The notes under the pieces were generated by a model. It was not told the DNA's origin and ran no database searches. It saw only the letters and a program-made list of their open reading frames with translations. From NCBI GenBank assembly GCA_963675135.1, contig OY776119.1:11261156-11325155 (forward strand): a stretch of DNA of 64,000 nt, read 5' to 3'. The position numbers were made by a program, and so were the translations under genes. The stretch is from Galeopsis tetrahit (lineage: Eukaryota; Streptophyta; Magnoliopsida; Lamiales; Lamiaceae). How positions within the stretch are numbered: the first letter of the stretch is position 1; every line of letters starts with the position of its first letter. Positions 24,741-38,300 of the stretch are shown here, in pieces.

Positions 24741-25275
24741 TTTCCTATCATTTATGTAGCAATAACATTTTCACACATACACAGAGTTAGACAACAACTA
24801 ATAATAATATGCCAACTAAATATCGACGTAATAATAGAGTAACACTTTTGTACATCAATTGTAAAGAATACACCAATTACACAATGTAACTAACTAATTG
24901 TACACAACTAATAGCTTTCAATGAAACAACTAAATGAACTAATACACATTTTAGTAAAACAATACCATTTAAAAATACACAGTTGAATTTTATGATTTAC
25001 CTAGAGTATATTTTGTTATAATAAGATGCAACAACTAGATATCTTACCATCACACCAAAAGAAGGTTAAAAAAATTTCAAACATCATTTAATAAATACAC
25101 AGCTCAAACATGCCATACCATAAGCAATACAACTTACAGCTTGAACAAAGTTTTATTTAGGGCAGAAGAAGTTTAAATTAGGTAGTGTCACGAACAAGCA
25201 CAAATTTCATTATCAGCTCCTTGAGTATCTGAACGAGTGTCGCGTTGACGGACACTATTATATTTTCAGCATTGA

Positions 25276-28200
25276 TCACCAGTTGAAGCTGATAGACTCA
25301 AAAGACAAGTTTTTGGCTAAACCAGATGCACATATTTTGGCAACTTCATGCCTCAATCTTTTAGGGCCACAAACTAGAACCCCAACATCAGGTTCTTTGC
25401 AGTCGAAGAGTATCCCTGCAATTATACACATGTATTATTCGAGTGCCACTTTGTAGATTCAAAACAGGGATAATAGCTTTTTTGGTCCTAAAGTTTATTT
25501 TTTCTTTAGTTTTGATCCCCCTCTTTTACTCACTATCAAACTTAGTCCTGAAAATGCTCCCACCATTAGCTGACCTTCCATTAACTAACATAATCAATTA
25601 TTACGGAGTGTTAAATGTAGCTCCCCCAAATAGTTAATTATGTCACTCAACTTACGGTGGGACCAAAATGTTAGAGTAAAAGTGTACTTCCAAGACCAAA
25701 TTTGATAATGAGTAAAAACAGGGGACCAAACTGGAAAAAGGTAAACTATAGGGACAAAAAATGATATTATCTCATCACAACACTAAGATACTCCGAGAAA
25801 GAGAGTAAAAAAAAAGACTCACTCTTTAGATCAGGTCTTGCACCAAAATGTACTTTGGTGGATTGAACAAGAGACTGATGGGGAAGGCTTTCAAGTTCTC
25901 TATCGGGAACACATAACCATGAAGAAGGTGACATTGTTGGTGTTGGAAGATCAACATTCTGAATTTGTGTCCCTTCTGCAGAAAGTTTTCTCTTTTGCCA
26001 CAGGAAAGAGGCACTTGTTGCTACAAAGATACTCACACATACAAGGAACATGTCCCAAAGAATTTTGTAGCTGTAATGGTAATTATCTCCCCTGTGTTCC
26101 ACTGGATATATATGGTAACGAGTTATGAAGCCCAAAAGCAGTAAAAATATGATAAACGAGGACGAGATTATTGCACCAAGACATAGCCAGCTGTTTTTAC
26201 CAAGAACCTCGGATATAGGTGCATCTAATGGATTGGGCTTGAACAGTTTTGCCTCGATTTGATTATTTGCATCCTCAAGGGTCCTTTCGTGCCCTTGAGT
26301 AACATAAGCTTCTACCTTCAGCTGTAATTTAGAAATATCTAGAGGATTTCCAGATAAAGGGAGCAAGAGATCTAGCATAGTGAGGTCGGCTGTGTTCTTG
26401 AAGGCTGAGATGAGGAGAACCTTTGGAACCTTCGAGTTGGATTCTGTACTTTGGAAAATGATGTCACGTATTATGGACATGAAAGGAACAATACCACTTC
26501 CTCCGCTGATCATCACCAAAGCCTCGTGGCTGAACAAATATAAACTTTGTGAACATCGATCAACTTAAACTAAAAACTGAGTTAAAAAATAAATTTGTGC
26601 TACTACAACATCGGAATGAAAAAGATGCTAACCGAAGGAAATGAGATGATGCAGGTCCATAAGGTCCTTCTGTTGATACTTCGAGACGATCTGGAGAAGA
26701 AGAAAGTTGTTTACAGAGCTTTTGGGTCCAACTTCCCTCGCTTTTGATTACAACACTTAGTCTATCTGTCTCCAAGTTACTGCTTGAGCTTATCGTAAAC
26801 GGATGCCACTGCAGTTTGCATATGCTTGGAATATTCACAAACAAGATACTGGTGGTACTATAACACAGCCCTGAAAGGAGAAATTAATAGATAAGTTCTG
26901 ACGAAAACTTATGTGAACCTGCTTCACAGATCTGAGATTTATGAATTCCATTGAACCTACCCAACAAATCCTAAATGGATCATATATACAAGACTTTAAA
27001 ATGGATGAAGTTCATGTGAACCAACTTCACACAAGTGTTACTCATAAGTTCTTATCAGTATATAGGTTTTGGGAAATAGATAATGATTATGAGTGGCTCC
27101 ACCAAAAATTAACCTGGATTCTTGGCGAAGGTGAGTTCCACAGTGCCATTAGGTAAAAGGCGTGACGAGAGTAGTCTGCTCCTCCGCCTCGATTGCAAGA
27201 ACCGTAAATATCGATCAATAAGGAAGAGAAAGATTCCAGGAAGAATCATGCAGAGATAGGCCACTCCGACATGAAACATGTAGAAGAATACGAAGAGAAT
27301 ATAGAGTTGGTGAGTGTAAAAGAAAAGCTCAAACATTTTTCGCCTAACACGGTCTAAGCTCGTCACCCATATCACCACCAACAGCACGAATGCAATTACT
27401 CCAGCTAAATTAGATAGATAAGTACTGCTCCACTCAAGCATCTGCATCAACATTCATTTTATCAAAAATCATTACTAGGGTATTAGCATGTGATGGAGTA
27501 AAAAGGGTTGAGAAACAAGTAAAACGAGGTTTCACAGGATTAAATCTTGCCGAAACAACAATTATCGTTTTCCAAATTCTATGATCCTTTGGATGTCCTA
27601 ACAACATAAAACAACGTGCCTGAACCCCAGCTTATTAGCCCACAAGCAATAAGCGTAACTATAAGACCGTAACTATAATAATGATAATAAGAGTAGCACT
27701 TGGGTGCACCAGTTGCACTGTCCAACTGGTGCACAACTAATGTTTTCTACAGTAAACAACTAATACTACTTTTTAGTAAAACAACTAATATCATTTAAAA
27801 ATGCATTTGTGTTGCACAGTGAAACTAGAACATATAAGTGTTTGCCTAATAACAATAATAAGACAATATTATAGACCGTATCAGCATGTTTGACTTTCGA
27901 AAAAATACGAGTTTGTACCAGGATCAGTTCATGAGTAATGCCCCAATAGATGATGAATCCTATGCTATGGAGAGCAAAAAGGACATTTGAAATATGGCCA
28001 AGCCAGATATGGTACTTGATGCTTGACTCCGATGTTAGGCCAATCAGAGGCAAGATTGATGATCCTCTAGTCACAGGGAAAAACAGGAAAGCCCAGCATG
28101 TGTTTCCAATGTACCCAAGCCTCAGGGATACACTACGTAGCAGAGTTTTCCACCTTCAGAAAAGAAAACACGGCAACACATTTTATCATAATAGTCAAGA

Positions 28201-28850
28201 AAATAATTCAGCTACATTAACAAGTTTATTATAACACACAGCAATTCTAGTACATACGTTTCCGTCCCTGGCATGCGCATATAGGGCCACTTAATGCTGA
28301 CATAAACGTAATTTGCTAGGGACCAAATCAGAAGTGCTATAAACATCGCTGCAAATGTAAGCTCCACAGCGTTGACTATTCCAAGTGGCGCCATTACCAC
28401 TGCCGGACGTCTCAGGGGATCATAAAAGCTTTTTCTACTGCAAGAAGATGACTCTTTATCAATTCTCAAGTCTTAAATTGCTCAATTGATGTATTTGTTT
28501 CTTTATTTGACTAGTCAAGAAAGGCCAAACCTCTCAGAATTCGATTTTTTCTGGAGATGTAGATAAGCACATCCCAAAGCAGCAATGAGCATAAGAGGAA
28601 AGCTAAATAAAAGAAGATTTGTCCCTGGATAAGAATGGCAGAACTAGTAAGGTCAAGAAACTATCAAAAAAGGTAACCAGTAAGCACAAAAGATTTTACC
28701 TTGTTCCCTGAAGTATGTGGAATTGAGATTTTCTTTTAATTTGGGAGCCCATGAAAATTTGTAAGTTTTTGTAGGAAGCATAACCCATATAAGCATATGC
28801 CCCACAAACACCAAAAGGAAGAAAGTCTTCCATGCTGCACGAAATTTCAT
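25276..28850 (-). CDS. FRO: Ferric-chelate reductase (FRO family), copy C
   Basis: Exons 28850-28700, 28624-28531, 28437-28258, 28153-27919, 27441-27114, 26870-26633, 26529-25823 and 25415-25276 give a 690-aa frame with the same lengths as copies A and B. The heme histidine pairs, HPFT, EGPYGP, GGSGI, CGPK and the C-terminal SISFNW are all present. It is nearly identical to copy B; visible changes include SRKSFYD for SSKSFYD at the start of exon 3, and APISEVLGKN for SPISEVLGKS in exon 7. The downstream flank and intron-7 MITE are shared. The function is inferred from the family: a plasma-membrane ferric or cupric chelate reductase. Expression cannot be judged from sequence. Confidence 0.9.
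25469..25771. mobile_element. MITE in intron 7 of FRO-C
   Basis: Third orthologous copy of the inverted-repeat element in intron 7, nearly identical to that of FRO-B. Confidence 0.5.
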
Positions 28851-28934
28851 CTTACCAGGCTAGGATCTTTTAAAGTTCAGAACTGTGTAGAGATCAAGAT
28901 TACTTGGCTGACAAATATGTCAAATTGTACTCCC

Positions 28935-28958
<24 letters not shown>
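28935..28958 (-). promoter_or_regulatory. Putative TATA region of FRO-C (24-bp TA run)
   Basis: Same place relative to the ATG (about 85 bp upstream) and same flanking words as in FRO-B, but the TA run is 24 bp rather than 10 and is followed by a short CACA extension. Confidence 0.5.
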
Positions 28959-28959
<1 letters not shown>

Positions 28960-28967
<8 letters not shown>

Positions 28968-30860
28968 GGCAATAACCTTATACGTCATTTTAACAAATCA
29001 CAGAAATGGCATGTTTCATGCACATATACTGAGATATCGGTACTGAAAATCATTTTGCAGGCTACTAAAACTATAAGCAAGTGGAGCAGTAAAATCAAAT
29101 ATTTGTTTATACATTTCAAAAGATATTGATGTTAAGTTTAATGCACAAGAATAATTCACATACATATATGAAGTTTTCCTCTAAGTCTTTAACTGTCAGA
29201 GTCAGAAAGGATGTTTCTTGAATTTTATTACGAATCTAATAATGTAATTAACTGATGAATGAATGTATCTTCTTTCCATATTATGCTATCAAATTTGTCT
29301 TCTTATTTAGCATGTCATATTCTTGATATTAAAATTGATATAGACTGATCACAACAGCTTATATATTTAATTCATCATTTTAAATATTCATGCTTTCATC
29401 TTTTACACCAAGCAGAATGACACGTTAATAAAGAATTTTCAGACCATAACAAGATATTACCATGTGATACATGTAAATCATTATTCATGAAAAATGAATA
29501 TTGTCAATGCAATCCCCTGTCTGAGCATTTAGATAGTACTGCTATTGATACAAAAGTACCATACCAATCTGTAAGTACAGTTGACTTCTGGTTTTTTAAC
29601 CTATCGCAGTACATATTGGCTAATTCTTTAACTAATTATAAGAATATACATCACTCTCCTTATCATTGCGAATTATTCTTACGTCAAAAGGCAAGAAATA
29701 ATAAGAACCAGAACAACCAGAATAATTTAACCAGCAATCAGGCATATTTGCAGCACATGTGGGATCATAATGTGGAGAATTAACAACTTAACTGTTAAAT
29801 ATGCATTTTTTAAAGCATGTTTTTTATTATTCATAGTGGATTAGTGTGTATAAACTCTCTTACATCACAGCATCACAATTGTCTTGACTTCTTGCTTCAA
29901 TATATGTTTATTTGCAAACTTCCTAATTACTAATACAGACATTTTGAATTCCATGTCATCATCATATCAGAGATTAATTTCTTACCATGTCAACATGATT
30001 TAGATTATGGTAGAAAATCCTTATTACAAAACTATCACAAGACTAAAAGGAAAAATGTTACTGAACATGTGTATTCACAATGAACTTTGATCAAGTACAA
30101 GCTGTTTAATAGAGTATAAAATTAGTTTTCTCATATCCAAGAACACATTATTCCTCCTAGACCTAGAAGCTCAAAGGGGATAGTGATTATCTAAAAAAGC
30201 ATATGTGAACAATCCATAATTTCTTCCTTTCAGTAACAACATGTTTTTTATTCCAAATCGAGCAGACATGAAATTGAATACTTCAGTTACTATGTATCCA
30301 ATCAATATCACAAACAAGGGATTAGAATTAGATTCATGCCATATTTCATAGATTCTTACTAATCATTAATTTCCAGGCAATTAAATTTTACACACACTAA
30401 AGAAGCAGAGAAACAAGTTACATTGAAGAGTACACTGCTATTCTTATGATTCTTAACTTGGAAGAAATTTATCATCTTTATGGTTTTAATATGGAAATGA
30501 ATTTTTCGTCAGGTCTTGAATTGAGACAAAAATGTTAAATCAAGCCTTGAATTGAGAAATAAACAAAAGTTGAGCTCTGAGTTGAAATATTTATAAAATG
30601 GAGACTTATATTGAGACTCATCCCGAAAATTGGGTCTTGATAAGAAATTCTTCCTTCTTAACTTACAAGAAACTGTACAGGATGAATGCTTAAGATATCA
30701 CAAGTGGGATGCCCCATCGCAATAGAGCTGAAGATGGGAAACCAAAGAAGACACTGAATCACCTGTTGATGATGCGAACTGAAAACACTTATATTAATAG
30801 TTAGTAGCAATTGATGCGAACAGAAAACACTGGTAATTTAATGTGTATTCAGCTGTCTCT
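28960..30860. other. Spacer between FRO-C and the intact DUF819 gene
   Basis: Non-coding AT-rich spacer, nearly collinear with 13360-14880 of unit B, plus about 350 bp before the DUF819 stop (30500-30860) that was deleted from unit B. No exon or RNA gene is recognised. Confidence 0.55.
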
Positions 30861-33800
30861 TTACATGTATCTAAGAACCAGCATTCCAAAACCAATTCCC
30901 AGAAACGTAGCAATTGATATTCCAAATATACCAACAAGAATACCAGGTACAACTAAGGCAGTCCATCCTTTAGCTGTGGCCATTCCAGATGCCGTTGTGG
31001 GACCCCCAATGTTTGCATTTGATGCAAGTAATATTAGTTTTCGATCAATCTGAAATAGTTTTCCCAGTCCAAGTATCACAACAAGATGAATGGATACTTG
31101 AACTAACGCAAACAAGAAGATACTGGGAGCTGTGTTGATTACGTTCCACACGCTCCCGCTTGCACCCAGAACAGCAAAAAATATCTGTGGAAAAGAAGAA
31201 AATTGTGACTAAAACTGATACTATATCTGATGGAATTATCATCTAACATAAGTCATGTACCCTTCAAACACAAATCCTTATACATCTTGTGTCCCTCATC
31301 AGTACTGGAAAAGTATTCATAAGTACAGTGTTGACAGATCAGGTCATAATTTAAAGCAATGCCAAACGTGAATGGAATCAGGACATAACTTGAGCCAAAA
31401 TAAAAGGTAATACGATGAAAATAGTTAGTAGGTTACCTAGTAGCCTGGCAAAATAGTAAATAGTAATCGTGTCCAGGGTTTATGGTACTATTTGAAATCT
31501 ACCAAAAAATATGGGGGTTAATTGCATTAAAAAATTCACAAATTTTTTTTCACGTTTTTTCAATCACAACATGTGTTTCTAAAATTTGCAATTTGATACA
31601 CGACCTTTTAAATTGTTTCAATTCTATCATGACTATTTTTCAGCAAATCCTGCTAATGTGACGGTGAATGAAATTGCAAAAAATAATTAAATTGAAACAA
31701 TAAGAAGAGGTCATAAAATATATGCATTTAAAAAAAAAAAAAAAAACGGCTGCCATGTCAGCATAAGTTTCGGAAAATATAAATGTTTGCGCATCAAATT
31801 GCAAATTTTAAAAACATATGTTGTAATTGAAAAAAACGTGAAAATGTCGTTATTTTTTATGCAATTAACCCAAAAAAATGTTGTAGATAAAAATATCATG
31901 TTGCTCAACTATAGATAAGAAATAATTGAAATGCCGGAAGAATATTATATAGGTAACATTGTTACCTGCATTAATACTAGAGCAAAAGCATCACCAGCAG
32001 GTGCCAGGTAGCGAAAGCAACTCGGAAGCAAAGTTGCTAAAATGACAACAATAGCTGTAACTGTAGGAAGTTCGCCTCCTCGAACTCCAAAAGTTTTTGT
32101 AAGAGAATTGGCAGCTTTGCAGATAGCAAAGGAAACAGCAAGTGCTGTAGCCATCTGGGGCACAGAAAGATTGCTCTCATTTGAAACCGAAGATGAAGAA
32201 GCAGCTGGACATAGAATGAACCGGAACTCAGTTCCACAAATTTAATCTAGAACATATACAATTTCATTTTAATATATATTAGGGTTAACTGCAAAATAAA
32301 TCACAACCTTTATACGTTTCTTCAAATCAACATATGTTTCTAAAATTCGCAATTCGATACAATCAACATATATTATAAAAGATGGCAAACATAGTAATAT
32401 TTTACGTGTTTACAATCAACAACGGCCAACACATTATGGACTAGCGAATGCACAATGGACCTCTCAAAATTTGACCTTTTTCCATTTTACATACCATTCA
32501 CCACTTTTGTAGCCTCTGGAGGTATTTTCGAGGCCAGCCCAAACAAGAGAACAAAGTATATAGCACATATGACATTGTCTGCTGCTACACCTGCAGCAAT
32601 AACTGATGGAGAAACATCGAGTGCCTCACATATTGCAATGTAGTTAATTGCTGCATTGACCAGAAAACAAATTGCTTATGTGAATGGAGAGTCAAAACAT
32701 TTAATGAACAGAAAAACATGTATATATAGGGAAAGAAAAGCTGACAGCATTGCAAAAAGGAGACTTTTGGAGGCAGCTGCAATCCTACCTAGTTAATAAA
32801 AAAACTTTCATCTTCTCAAGATATTAATCAATCATTTACTGTAATTAGAAAATCACGTCAATGACACACAAAGCTTAACATGTAGCATACAATTGAACAT
32901 GTTTCCCACTTACCACAGGAAACAATATTACAAGACATTTGAAAATGTCAACCAAATTAGTACTTTATTTTTCCCAAACAATCTATATGTCTCCAATCCC
33001 AAAAGTACATTCACCCACAATAATATTTCATTATACAAAAATGACATGAAACAAAGTCCAACGTTTGGACTTCATGATATTTAATAACGTCATAAGATCA
33101 CATTGGAAGTTTAAAAATAAATACCTCCACCAATATAACTGCCCATCAGAGCAGAAGCTATCTTCCAGTTATCCTGACCAAGTGACCGCATAGGCACCAC
33201 TAAGAAAGCCACTGCTGTCCCAACAATTGTTGCCACTGAGACATCAAAGGGAAAGAAAATATGAAGTCTCTTAACACTCTTGGTAGTCTCAGAATATCTG
33301 GACGAAAACTTATCATTCATAGATCAAGAATGAAAAAAGAAAATAAGAGAAAAGCATGTTCAGTTATAGCTAAGATTCAGTGTTCAAAAGTTTATTGCTA
33401 TGAAGTATGAACCGGAAATGGGATTAGATATTATTTTGCAATCGACTGTCAATCTCCACTATCAAAATTACCATGAGGCACGACAGATGGAAGATTGGTA
33501 ACATAGATGTGTGGATACATAAGGTGTTAAGAACATATCATTAGTTTAATTTCTTGCGACACCCCAACTTAAGGCACCAACATAAATATTCAAATGCAAA
33601 TAACACGACGTTGCTTTTTTTGGAGGGAAAGACGACATTACTTTTTTTAAGGCATTCACAAAATTGGTACAGTTTTTTAGCAGATAACAAATTAGCCTCA
33701 GCTAGTGCTGGCCTTGTTATTTTACCAATGAGATTCACAAGATACTGAATCTATACTTTAACACTCAATAACTTCCTAAACATTGAGCAAATGAGAACAT

Positions 33801-34457
33801 CAAATAAACAAGTACTATAAACCAATGTAGCTTCAAGAAGTAAAGATATAGACCTGATCCTAGCAAGAAAGCAAGGAACAGAGTTCCTGTTGTTTGTATA
33901 ACTTGGCGCAGATCAGCTCTAAACAGCAGCAATGGAATTGTTAATGGCAATATATACTGAAACACAGTAGAGTAAGCAGGTGCATCGTACGGAATAATCC
34001 CCAGATTACTGGCAGCAAGCCCAACTAAAATACTCACTAATGCAGCACTAACCATGCTCCCAATTTTTGTCTTCTCTGACCTTCAACCCATCGATTCACA
34101 TCAACAAATGAACAATTTCAATACACTTTAAATTCTATAAGGAAACAAAAACAACAAATGCAGGCAAAATTTAAGAAACACGCGGGAAGATTTAGGTTAC
34201 CAGAGGCCGAAAGTGCCAGTAGCGAAAAGGGCGGTCCACATTCCCCAATTATCATCAGGAGAAATCAGCGGCGAGTTATTCAACTGGGAATTGACGATTA
34301 AAGAAGCTTTACAATTTCTGCGTTTTGTGAGAGAAATTCTGAATGATAAATGGGTTATAGTGTTTGATGGGAAAATTTTAGCGCCATTATCGAGTGTATG
34401 GAGAGTTCGGTAATGCGAAAGTAGCGATAGGTTTAACGGCACAGGTAACGATGCCAT
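30861..34457 (-). CDS. DUF819 family multi-pass membrane protein, intact copy 3
   Basis: Six exons, 34457-34201, 34080-33854, 33235-33125, 32650-32495, 32204-31966 and 31184-30861, give 1314 nt and 437 aa with consistent phases. Residues 1 to about 70 are rich in Ser, Leu, Asn and Arg with few acidic residues, like a plastid transit peptide. The rest has about eight to ten hydrophobic segments with family-typical stretches WSEKTKIGSMVSAALVS, PLLLFRADLRQV, MRSLGQDNWKIASALMGSYI, GVAADNVICAIYF, and a final NANIGGPTTASGMATAKGW loop followed by a last helix. DUF819 proteins are uncharacterised, transporter-like membrane proteins; the substrate is unknown. The start ATG is the one lost by deletion in the two sister copies. 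Lying immediately 5' of FRO-C on the same strand, it forms one duplication unit with it. Confidence 0.85.
31515..31871. mobile_element. Inverted-repeat MITE in last intron of DUF819 copy 3
   Basis: Starts GGGTTAATTGCATT and ends ATGCAATTAACCC. Orthologous to 15372-15743 and slightly shorter inside. A partial relative begins at about 32280 in the preceding intron. Confidence 0.6.
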
Positions 34458-34694
34458 TAACGATGCGGTTTAGAAATAGAAATCTGAATAAATCCCTCTT
34501 CTTCCTTGAGACTTTGAAGTTTGAACCCATAAACTAGTCTACATTGTAGACTGTACCGTAGAGTAGATACCTTCCCGTTAATTCTGTTTGAATGACTAAT
34601 TAAAAATTGTAATTCAAAATTACAGTTAAGTATACACTACCATTGTTTTATTTTGTTTGTCTTACACTCTGTTTTATTAATAGCGAAATTCTAA

Positions 34695-34775
34695 AACAAT
34701 GTAACCGGTGGTGCAATGGTTTCAACTTCATTGACCAAGTATGAGGTATAGGTTCGAGATTTATATGGCCTCCAA
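34695..34775 (+). other. tRNA-like (SINE-head-like) sequence
   Basis: TGGTGCAATGG (about 34711-34721) resembles box A, and TAGGTTCGAGA (about 34750-34760) resembles box B. A very AT-rich stretch follows. No clear target duplication or 3' tail motif was found, so the call is tentative. Confidence 0.3.
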
Positions 34776-34779
34776 TTTT

Positions 34780-35277
34780 TTAAAAATACAATTTTTATTA
34801 AAAAAAACGTTTTTTTAAAATTAATTTTTAGTATTTTTAAATACAATTTTTATTAAAAAATATTTATTTTTAATTAAAATAAGTTTAACACTACAATTAA
34901 AAAAAAATACAAAAAAAATGTTTTTTTAATTAATTTTTAATTTTTTTAGTATTATTAAACAACACTTTCCAATACTATGAAAATTAAAAATTACCACTTT
35001 TCAGTTTTAAAAACTACCACTTTTCAGTTTTAAAAACTACCACTTTTCAATATTATGAAATAACATTTTTTTTTAGTATTGTGGAACAACACTTTTCCAT
35101 AATACAATTTTTATTAAAAAAATAGTTTTTTTTCTTTTAAATTAACACTACAATTAATTTTTTTTTACAAATAATCTTTTTTTTAATTAAAATAAGTTTA
35201 ACACTACAATTTAAAAAAAAATTACAAAAAAGAATCGTTTTTTTAATTATTTTTTATTAAAAATTTTTAGTATTATT
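34780..35277. repeat. Low-complexity AT-rich stretch
   Basis: Repeated words such as TACAATTTTTATTAAAAAA and ACTACCACTTTTCAGTTTTA recur several times, partly as near-tandem copies. No gene is seen. The target site of the neighbouring LINE is at its right edge. Confidence 0.5.
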
Positions 35278-35307
35278 TTTATTTTTTTTGAAGCAAAAAC
35301 TTCTTAT

Positions 35308-38300
35308 TTAAGAGCAAAGACAAGTACCATTTGATAGGCCCTCCACAATATCCGGAGGCTCTACCCAAATATGAGGACTGGAAAACATCCTAGCAGATCT
35401 AGCAAGTCGGTGAGCCTTCATATTGGTTACACGACTAATTGAAACCACTTGACAAGATGAAAATGAAGGTAAAATTCGCTTACAGGCATCTATGATGTCC
35501 TCGAATACCGTCTTATGTCGTTGAGAGGAAGTCACTGCATCTACCACTAGCTGGGCATCAACTTCCACAATGACCCTCGGGAAACCCAGTTGTTTTATCC
35601 AAGTTAATGCCTCTAGAAGTCTCTTAGCTTCACCCTGCTCCACTCGATACATCCCTGGTTGCAGGAAGGTACGACTCAAAACAAACTCCCCTATCTCATT
35701 ATGGACAATGGCCCTAAAACCCATCTCTTTTGTATCTTGAAAAAAAGCAGCATCGACATTCATTTTCACAAAGGATTGAGGTGGACAATGCCATGCTTTA
35801 CAAATCTGAACCGCCACCTGTTGTGTTCGCATTGAGCTCGCTGCCTCCCACTCATTAAGGCTGGACGATGCTAAATGAGCAGCAATCATAGCAGTATTGC
35901 ATACACCATTCCAAACTTTATCATTTCGTTCTTTCCATAGTCTCCACATAATCATGGCAAAGAGTTGTGAGGATCTGTCATCAAGAGCGTCCAGCATCGA
36001 GAAAATCAACCCCTCAATCGAAATTGCCTGTTCCCTCACCATGTTCATTGTGTTCCAGAATGGCATAGACTGCCACATCCCAGTAGTATATGTACATTCG
36101 AAAAAAGCATGCCAACTTGATTCACTATTCGACAAGCAGTGTGGACATTCATTGGTGTCCACAATTCTACGTGTAAATAATTTCAGCCTCGTGGGTAAGA
36201 AACCTTTGCATAAACGCCATAGAAAGTTCCTAACTTTAGGTGGGACCCTCATTTTCCACAACACTTTCCATCTTTGTTCCTCATTCGGATGCCAATCTCT
36301 CAGAATCTCAGTGGCAAGTAGGTAGGCCGACCGAACTGAATACTTGCTGTCACGAGTAAAATGCCATGTTATCTCATCGGTGTAGCCCGGGGGTGATAAA
36401 CTGGTTTTTAGAATTTTATTCACCTCGTCTGGGCTAAACAAACTCTCCACCAAATTCACGTCCCAACTTCGTGTCCCCGGAATGAAAAGTTCGGAAACCC
36501 TACTATCTGCTAGTATGGGGTCGTGAGGTGAACGAATCCAGAAGTCCTGATCGTCACACACCCACGTCTGCTCCCAAATTCGAATAGAGTTACCATGCCC
36601 CACCTTCCAACGGGTGCCTCTGCGCACAAGGGCTTGTGATTCCCAGATGCTCCGCCAAGTGAAGTTGGGAGAGGAACCGAGCTCAGTTGATAAGAAGTCA
36701 CCGTGGGGAAAATATTTTGCCTTCAGCACACGACACACCAATGCTTCTGGGTCCGTTTGAAGTCTCCACCCTACCTTTCCTAGCATGGCAATATTGAAGA
36801 GGTGGAGGTCTCGAAAGCCCATGCCCCCGTCTTTCTTCGGCCCGCTAATATCTCCACACGTCGTCCACTTGATACCAGACGAATGACTCCCTGAGCCCCA
36901 CCAGAATGAGTTCATCATGCGTTGTAGTTCATCCGTGAGTAGGAGTGCACAAAATAAGACCGGAACCTGACTAGTAGTTTCCGGTCCGGTCTCCGGTCCT
37001 TAAAATTTTGGATTCCGGTTTTCTGGTCCGGTCCGGTCTAAGACCGGAATTTTCCGATCATGACCGGTTTGGACCGAATTTTTTTTTTTTAATATTTTTT
37101 TACTAATACACTCTCACTTATTTTTCAAAACCAAGTAATTGGTGAGGATGTGAGGTAAACTTGATGAGATCTATTACATTTTTCAAATATATAATTTAAC
37201 GAACATATTTAATTTATTTTTAGGGTCAAAAGATCATTAATAATAATGTAAATAAAATACACATTGGCGTAGATTGATTTAAAATAAAGAGCAACACTTT
37301 GATTTTCATACACAAATCCATCAATCTTATTCTTGCTTCCATAAACTTAAAAAAAAAAACTTAAAAAAAAAAAAAATCCGGTCCAAACCCGGACCGGATA
37401 GATTACGGTCCGATCTCCGGTCCGACCATTTGGTAAGATTTCGGTCCCGGTCCTGTTTTGGACCGGTGCACACCCCTATCCGTGAGAGTAGATGACAAGA
37501 GAAAAATACCCATGCAGTAGGCAGGTATAGCTCGAGCAACCGACTTAAGTAAAATTTCCTTACCTGCCTTCGAAATTTTCTTATCCCTCCAGCCCTGGAT
37601 TCTTGCCCACAAATGATCCTTCAGGTATGCAAATATGTCACGTTTCTGTCTCCCGATCAGAGAGGGAAGGCCCAAATATCTGCCCGTGTTGATCGGCTGG
37701 GTAACTCCAAAGATATTCTTCACCATATTTTGGTGTGCCAATTCAACATTGCCGCTAAAAAGGGTGCCAGATTTATTGTAGTTGATGGCTTGCCCCGACA
37801 CTTGTTCATATTCATCTAGTAATTGCTTCAAAGTTGTAGCTTCATCAATGGTTGCTCTACAGAAGAGGAGACAATCATCCGCAAAGAGGAGATGAGAGAT
37901 CACATGAGCCTTCCTGCAAACCCGGTGGCCATGCAATCGTCCTTAAGTATTTGCCCTACGAATAAGAGCCGAAAGTCCTTCTGCACATAAGATAAATAGG
38001 TATAGGGATAGCGGATCCCCTTGTCTAAGCCCTCGTCCCGGATATATCGGTCCAACCATATCATCATTCATCTGGAATGAATAACTGACCGTCTAAACAC
38101 ATAACATCATCCAATTCACCCAAGTATGTGAAAATCCTAACCTTCGTAGAATACTGTCTAAGTATAACCAGTCAACTTTGTCGTAGGCCTTGCTGATATC
38201 AATTTTCAAAGCTACATCACCCACTCGTCCCCGTCTTTTCTTCTTCATCGAGTGAATGGCCTCAAAGGCCATAAGAATGTTATCTTGTATTCCTCTCCCA

